37,335 bases of DNA from a candidate division WOR-3 bacterium. GTDB lineage: Bacteria; Hydrothermota; Tepidihabitantia; SM23-42; JAOAFX01. Shown in pieces: positions 33,576-37,335 of the stretch. Within the stretch, counting starts at the first letter, position 1, and each line of letters opens with the position of its first letter. The notes under the pieces were generated by a model. That model was not told where the DNA came from. It worked only from the letters and a program-made list of their open reading frames with translations, and searched no databases. The position numbers and the translations under genes were made by a program. The stretch is taken from assembly GCA_039802005.1 (NCBI GenBank), contig JBDRVV010000024.1, positions 1 through 37,335 on the forward strand, in the 5' to 3' direction.

Positions 33576-34756
33576 TGCCTAAACTATCGGTTAAAGACCT
33601 GCCGATAAAGGGTAAAAAGATTTTTCTACGTGTGGACTTCAATGTGCCCCTTGATGAAAATCAGAATATCACCGATGATACAAGAATAAAAGAATCATTG
33701 CCCACGATAAAATATATTCTTGATAATGGCGGCATCCCCATCATCGCGAGCCATCTTGGCAGACCAAAGGGAAAGGTTGACCCGAAACAGAGTTTGAAAC
33801 CCGCAGCCAAAAGGCTGGGTGAACTATTAAATCGGGAAGTAAAATTTGCACCTGACTGTGTTGGTTCCGAAGTAAGAAAGATTGTGGATGGATTAAAACC
33901 GGGTGATATTCTCTTGCTTGAAAATTTGAGGTTCCATCCTGAAGAAGAAAAGAATGATACAAATTTTGCAAAAGAACTTGCATCCCTTGCTGAAATTTAT
34001 GTAAATGATGCCTTCGGCACAGCACATCGTGCCCATGCCTCGGTTGAGGCGATTGCCCATTATTTTGAAAGTCCTGCCTGTGGATTTTTAATGGAAAAGG
34101 AACTGAAATACCTTGAATCAGCATTGAAAAATCCGCAAAGACCATTATTGGCAATAATTGGCGGTGCAAAGGTTTCAACGAAGATCGGTGTTTTGAAAAA
34201 CTTACTTGATAAGGTTGATAATCTTGCGATCGGCGGTGGAATGTGCTTTACTTTTTATAAGGCAAAGGGACTGAATATCGGTAAATCACTCTGCGAAGAT
34301 GATTTTATTAACGAAACAAAGCCATTACTGGAAAATCCCAAGGTCTATCTGCCCGAAGATGTTGTCATTGCTAAAGAGATAAAGGCTGGTGAGAAGATCG
34401 GTACGGTTGATGTTGTAAAAATTCCGCAGGATGCAATAGGCGTAGACATTGGTGAAAAATCAATTGAGGCAATTAAAAAATTGATACAAAACGCCAAGAC
34501 CATAGTCTGGAATGGTCCAATGGGTGTATTTGAGATTGATGACTATGCAAAAGGGACTGAAGAAATAGCAAAGGCAATCGCCCAGGCAACAGAAAAGGGT
34601 GCAATTTCAATAGTTGGTGGTGGCGATTCAGTTGCAGCATTAGAAAAATTCAACCTGAAATCAAAAATCAGCCATGTCTCTACAGGCGGTGGCGCATCCT
34701 TAGAATATCTTGAAGGAAAAGAACTACCCGGGGTAAAGGTGTTGAAAGATAAATGA
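33575..34756 (+). CDS. pgk: Phosphoglycerate kinase
   Basis: Full-length, 393 residues. The substrate site RVDFNVPLDENQNITDDTRI (in part), SHLGRPKG, LLLENLRFHPEE and AFGTAHRAHAS are present. The nucleotide-binding loop GGGDSVAAL and the end STGGGASLEYLEGKELPG are intact. It makes ATP from 1,3-bisphosphoglycerate in glycolysis. A GGGAGGGAG ribosome site lies inside the end of gap, with one-base overlap TAATG. Confidence 0.98.
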   Translation: MPKLSVKDLPIKGKKIFLRVDFNVPLDENQNITDDTRIKESLPTIKYILDNGGIPIIASHLGRPKGKVDPKQSLKPAAKRLGELLNREVKFAPDCVGSEVRKIVDGLKPGDILLLENLRFHPEEEKNDTNFAKELASLAEIYVNDAFGTAHRAHASVEAIAHYFESPACGFLMEKELKYLESALKNPQRPLLAIIGGAKVSTKIGVLKNLLDKVDNLAIGGGMCFTFYKAKGLNIGKSLCEDDFINETKPLLENPKVYLPEDVVIAKEIKAGEKIGTVDVVKIPQDAIGVDIGEKSIEAIKKLIQNAKTIVWNGPMGVFEIDDYAKGTEEIAKAIAQATEKGAISIVGGGDSVAALEKFNLKSKISHVSTGGGASLEYLEGKELPGVKVLKDK

Positions 34757-34781
34757 TAATGGTCAATGGTTTGAGAATGGG

Positions 34782-35516
34782 ATGCAGGATATGAATCCAA
34801 TCATTGCTGGAAACTGGAAGATGAATAAGGATCCCGGAGAGTCAAGGGTCCTTGTCCAGAGACTTTTAGAACTTGCTGGTGATGTGAAAGACCGGGATGT
34901 GATAATCTGCCCGCCATTTACATCACTACCAGCAGTGGCGGAGATTTTGAGAAACTCACGATTCAAACTCGGTTCCCAGAATATGCACTGGGAAAGGAGT
35001 GGTGCATTCACCGGTGAGATCTCTGGATTATTCTTGAAATCATTGGGGTGCGAATATGTTATAATCGGACATTCAGAAAGGCGTCATATTATGGGCGAAA
35101 CCGATGAAATGATAAACAAAAAGTTGAAGACCGCATTAGAGATTGGATTGATTTCAATTTTTTGCATAGGTGAGACCGAGAAGGAACGGGAACAGGGCAG
35201 GACTGAAGAAGTTATTTTGCATCAACTAAAAGAGGGATTAAAGGATATAGAGTCCGAGGTCCACAAGATTATCTTTGCCTATGAGCCGGTCTGGGCAATA
35301 GGGACCGGAAAGACCGCTACCCCCCAGCAGGCGAGCGAGGTCCATAGACTCATCCGCAATCAATTCAAGAAACAAGTGACAATTCTTTATGGCGGTAGTG
35401 TGAATGCGGGCAATATTGATTCATTAATGGCACAAAAAGAAATAGACGGTGTCCTGGTGGGTGGCGCAAGTCTAAAACCCGAAGACTTTGCAAGAATAAT
35501 AAGATTCCAGATTTAA
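34782..35516 (+). CDS. tpiA: Triosephosphate isomerase
   Basis: About 241-244 residues, complete. Active-site phrases: PIIAGNWKMNKD (Lys), IIGHSERR (His), AYEPVWAIGTGKTATP (Glu) and YGGSVNAGN (phosphate loop). It interconverts DHAP and glyceraldehyde-3-phosphate, completing a three-gene glycolytic operon. The start could be ATG 34782 or, closer to the family norm, ATG 34791 (MNPIIAGNWKMN); neither has a strong ribosome site. Confidence 0.97.
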   Translation: MQDMNPIIAGNWKMNKDPGESRVLVQRLLELAGDVKDRDVIICPPFTSLPAVAEILRNSRFKLGSQNMHWERSGAFTGEISGLFLKSLGCEYVIIGHSERRHIMGETDEMINKKLKTALEIGLISIFCIGETEKEREQGRTEEVILHQLKEGLKDIESEVHKIIFAYEPVWAIGTGKTATPQQASEVHRLIRNQFKKQVTILYGGSVNAGNIDSLMAQKEIDGVLVGGASLKPEDFARIIRFQI

Positions 35517-35590
35517 AATTTTTTTGTGGAAGATTAAGTGCATGAGCGATTTCCAGTCGTGGTGATAAGCACTGAGTTCATCTTACTTTT

Positions 35591-35614
35591 TCCTCCCCCT
35601 TTGATGGGGGAGGA
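35591..35614. repeat. GC-rich hairpin after the glycolytic operon
   Basis: TCCTCCCCC and GGGGGAGGA form a perfect 9-bp stem around TTTGAT, within a GGTGGGGGTG context. There is no T run after it on the plus strand; on the minus strand AAAAAGTAAGATG follows. It looks like a dispersed repeat. It may still block transcription from the operon into the next gene. Confidence 0.55.
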
Positions 35615-35638
35615 TTAAGGTGGGGGTGATAAAAATTA

Positions 35639-35666
35639 TTGACATTAAAATAAATTTTCATATAAT
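35639..35666 (+). promoter_or_regulatory. Promoter of the GAF-GGDEF gene, near leaderless
   Basis: TTGACA, 16 bases, TATAAT, with the predicted start about five bases before the ATG at 35678 and no ribosome site. A second TATAAT directly abuts the ATG. Confidence 0.75.
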
Positions 35667-35677
35667 GATAGTATAAT

Positions 35678-37335
35678 ATGAAAATGGTTGATGAGAAACA
35701 AAGACTTCAATTGTTGGGAAGGATAGATCAAATACTGGGTTCGTCGTTTAATTTGAGCAAGGTTATAAGAATGATTTATAAAGAAATAAGCAGGGTAATG
35801 GACACGAGCAATTTTTATATTGCGATTTATAATCCCAAAACTAATATAATAAAATTTGAAATTTATACAATAGAAGGTAAAGAAATTCAACCATCCTCCA
35901 GACCGTTATCTGGAGGATTGACGGAGTATGTGATTAAAACTAAAAAACCTCTTTTGATTAACAGGGATTTGAAGAAACAATGCAGACGCCTGGGAATTAA
36001 TCCCATTGGCAAAAATGCCTACAGTTGGCTTGGTGTTCCGATGATATATAAAGGAAATGTTGAAGGAGTGATGACTATCCAGGATTATAAAAAAGAGAAT
36101 GCATATAGTTGGGAAGATGAGTTATTTTTAAGTAATATAGCCGCAAAGGCAGCGGTCGTAATCGCTAATACCAGACTGGTTGAAGAAGAAATGAGACGGG
36201 CAAGAGAACTTGCAATGCTTAACAAGATTGTCCACCGTTTAACCAAAAGTTTGAATATACAGGAAATTTGTGAAAGTGTTACTGATTCTATCCTTGAATA
36301 TTTTGAAAAATTCAATGTCGCAATATTCTGGAAAGAAGGTAATGAACTTGTCTTGAAAAAACTCTCGCGTGGGTTTAAAGATGAAGTGCCAAGAAATTTA
36401 CGAATACAATTTGGTCAGGGTATTGTTGGTTCTGCGGTCCAGTCTGAAGAAACACTGATCGTAAATGATGTTTCAACAGACAAGCGATATATTGCCTTTG
36501 GGCAGACATCCACAAAATCCGAGGTTGCAATTCCATTAAAAATTGGAAAAAAACTTTGCGGGATACTTGATATTCAGTGCAATGAAATAAACGCCTTTGA
36601 TATGGATACAGTGCGGGTTTTGGAGCTGATTGCAGACCGCTTGAGTGTTGCTTTTCAAAATGCGAGTTTGTATGAAGAGGCTGTTGCAAGGAGTCGTGAG
36701 TTATCAGTATCATTCACAATCGCCCAATCATTGATATCTACCCTTGAACTTGATGATGTTCTCAATCGTATTCTTGATGTAATTCGCAGTAATTTTGGAT
36801 ATGAAAATTGTGCTATTTTACTTGTGGACAAAAAGACAAATGAACTATATGTTCGGGCTTCAAGTGGTTATCCGGAATATGTATCAAAGAATGTCCGTTT
36901 GAATATCAACAAAAGAGAAGGGATTACTGCTTATGTTGCTGCAACCGGTAAGCCATACTATGCCCCGGATGTGAGTAAAACCCCGTTTTATGTAATGGGT
37001 AAAAAGACAATTAAATCAGAGGCTGCGGTGCCGTTGATTGTTCGGGAAAGTGTAATTGGAGTTCTGGATATTGAAAGTGAAAAATTGAACGCATTTACAG
37101 AGCAGGATATGAGAATGTTTAGTATTTTTGCATCTCAGGCTGCGATAGCAATTGAAAATGCCCGTCTCTACAATGAAACAAAGGAAATGTCTCTCACTGA
37201 TTCGCTAACCAAAATCGCCAATCGCAGACATTTTGATTTAATATTAGAAAATGAATTAAAGCGAGGCAGAGGGTATGCACGCTATGTTAGTCTGGCGATG
37301 ATTGATCTTGACCGTTTTAAGAATTTTAATGATAA
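35678..37335 (+). CDS. Triple-GAF GGDEF diguanylate cyclase, 3' truncated by window edge
   Basis: The frame is open from ATG 35678 to the window end (552 codons visible). Three successive GAF sensor domains occupy about residues 15-165, 180-335 and 345-500. Typical ends are VPMIYKGNVEGVMTIQDY, VAIPLKIGKKLCGILDIQ and VPLIVRESVIGVLDIESEK. The cyclase begins SLTDSLTKIANRRHFDLIL (about 505) and continues with SLAMIDLDRFKNFND, the first Mg-binding region; the GGDEF loop itself is outside the window. It should make c-di-GMP. The GAF type resembles that of the HD-GYP protein upstream, suggesting that both respond to related signals. No membrane segment is seen. Confidence 0.9.
   Translation, partial: MKMVDEKQRLQLLGRIDQILGSSFNLSKVIRMIYKEISRVMDTSNFYIAIYNPKTNIIKFEIYTIEGKEIQPSSRPLSGGLTEYVIKTKKPLLINRDLKKQCRRLGINPIGKNAYSWLGVPMIYKGNVEGVMTIQDYKKENAYSWEDELFLSNIAAKAAVVIANTRLVEEEMRRARELAMLNKIVHRLTKSLNIQEICESVTDSILEYFEKFNVAIFWKEGNELVLKKLSRGFKDEVPRNLRIQFGQGIVGSAVQSEETLIVNDVSTDKRYIAFGQTSTKSEVAIPLKIGKKLCGILDIQCNEINAFDMDTVRVLELIADRLSVAFQNASLYEEAVARSRELSVSFTIAQSLISTLELDDVLNRILDVIRSNFGYENCAILLVDKKTNELYVRASSGYPEYVSKNVRLNINKREGITAYVAATGKPYYAPDVSKTPFYVMGKKTIKSEAAVPLIVRESVIGVLDIESEKLNAFTEQDMRMFSIFASQAAIAIENARLYNETKEMSLTDSLTKIANRRHFDLILENELKRGRGYARYVSLAMIDLDRFKNFND

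Noticed and set aside
35544-35590. An imperfect stem with AAGTGC and GCACT after tpiA, followed by TTTTT, as a terminator
   Set aside because: Pairing is broken over the outer stem; too weak to annotate with confidence.
1-37335. tRNA, rRNA, CRISPR or riboswitch genes
   Set aside because: I looked for T-loop and conserved rRNA or aptamer motifs and found none that I could support by eye.

Overview
The window reads as a piece of an uncultured, AT-rich, Gram-negative (diderm) bacterial genome. It has an outer-membrane TolC protein, lipoproteins, and large secreted proteins ending in the FlgD/Por-type C-terminal tail seen in T9SS-like exporters. That mix, with class I fumarase, a gap-pgk-tpiA cluster and many GAF sensors, resembles candidate phyla such as WOR-3 or Fibrobacterota-Gemmatimonadota relatives. 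The exact lineage is inference; there is no rRNA gene here.

Layout. (1) 1-1022: a TolC-family metal-efflux channel, cut by the window edge. (2) 1136-8968, minus strand: three secreted beta-propeller-type genes. The first and largest has a (GATA)5 tract inside its signal-peptide codons that puts the well-formed start out of frame, as in a phase-variable gene. (3) 9164-9474: a 289-bp MITE-like element with 11-bp terminal inverted repeats and an exact 11-bp target duplication, beside the promoter of the secreted genes. (4) 9685-15644: CusB-like adaptor, CusA-like RND pump, Rrf2 Fe-S regulator, AIR-synthase-like protein. (5) 15667-21813, minus strand: a defence-like island with a ClpP-fold SDH-type protease, two unknown proteins, and a FokI-type restriction-modification system. 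Its endonuclease is split into a recognition ORF and a cleavage ORF. It sits between the C-terminal relic of an Eco57I-type methylase and the N-terminal relic of a PLD/helicase protein. (6) 21944-24428: metal permease, ArsR-type regulator, and a decayed zone with a cysK fragment and a broken EamA transporter. (7) 24692-35516: core functions, namely a paired M16 peptidase, HD-GYP sensor, MBL hydrolase, two-subunit fumarase, an orphan LivK-type lipoprotein and glycolytic gap-pgk-tpiA. (8) 35678 to the end: a triple-GAF GGDEF cyclase, cut by the window edge.

Links between parts. A 26-bp palindrome centred on ACAATTG occurs three times, always just after a metal-related gene (tolC, permease, arsR). 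One copy contains the -35 box of the arsR gene, so a single ArsR-type regulon probably ties the metal genes together. Many first genes have strong promoters with a 16-17 bp spacer whose -10 box lies about 6-13 bp from the ATG, implying leaderless or nearly leaderless mRNAs. Operon-internal genes more often use clear AGGAGG sites. Two frameshifts at short T runs and one at a tetranucleotide repeat mean that assembly accuracy should be kept in mind.
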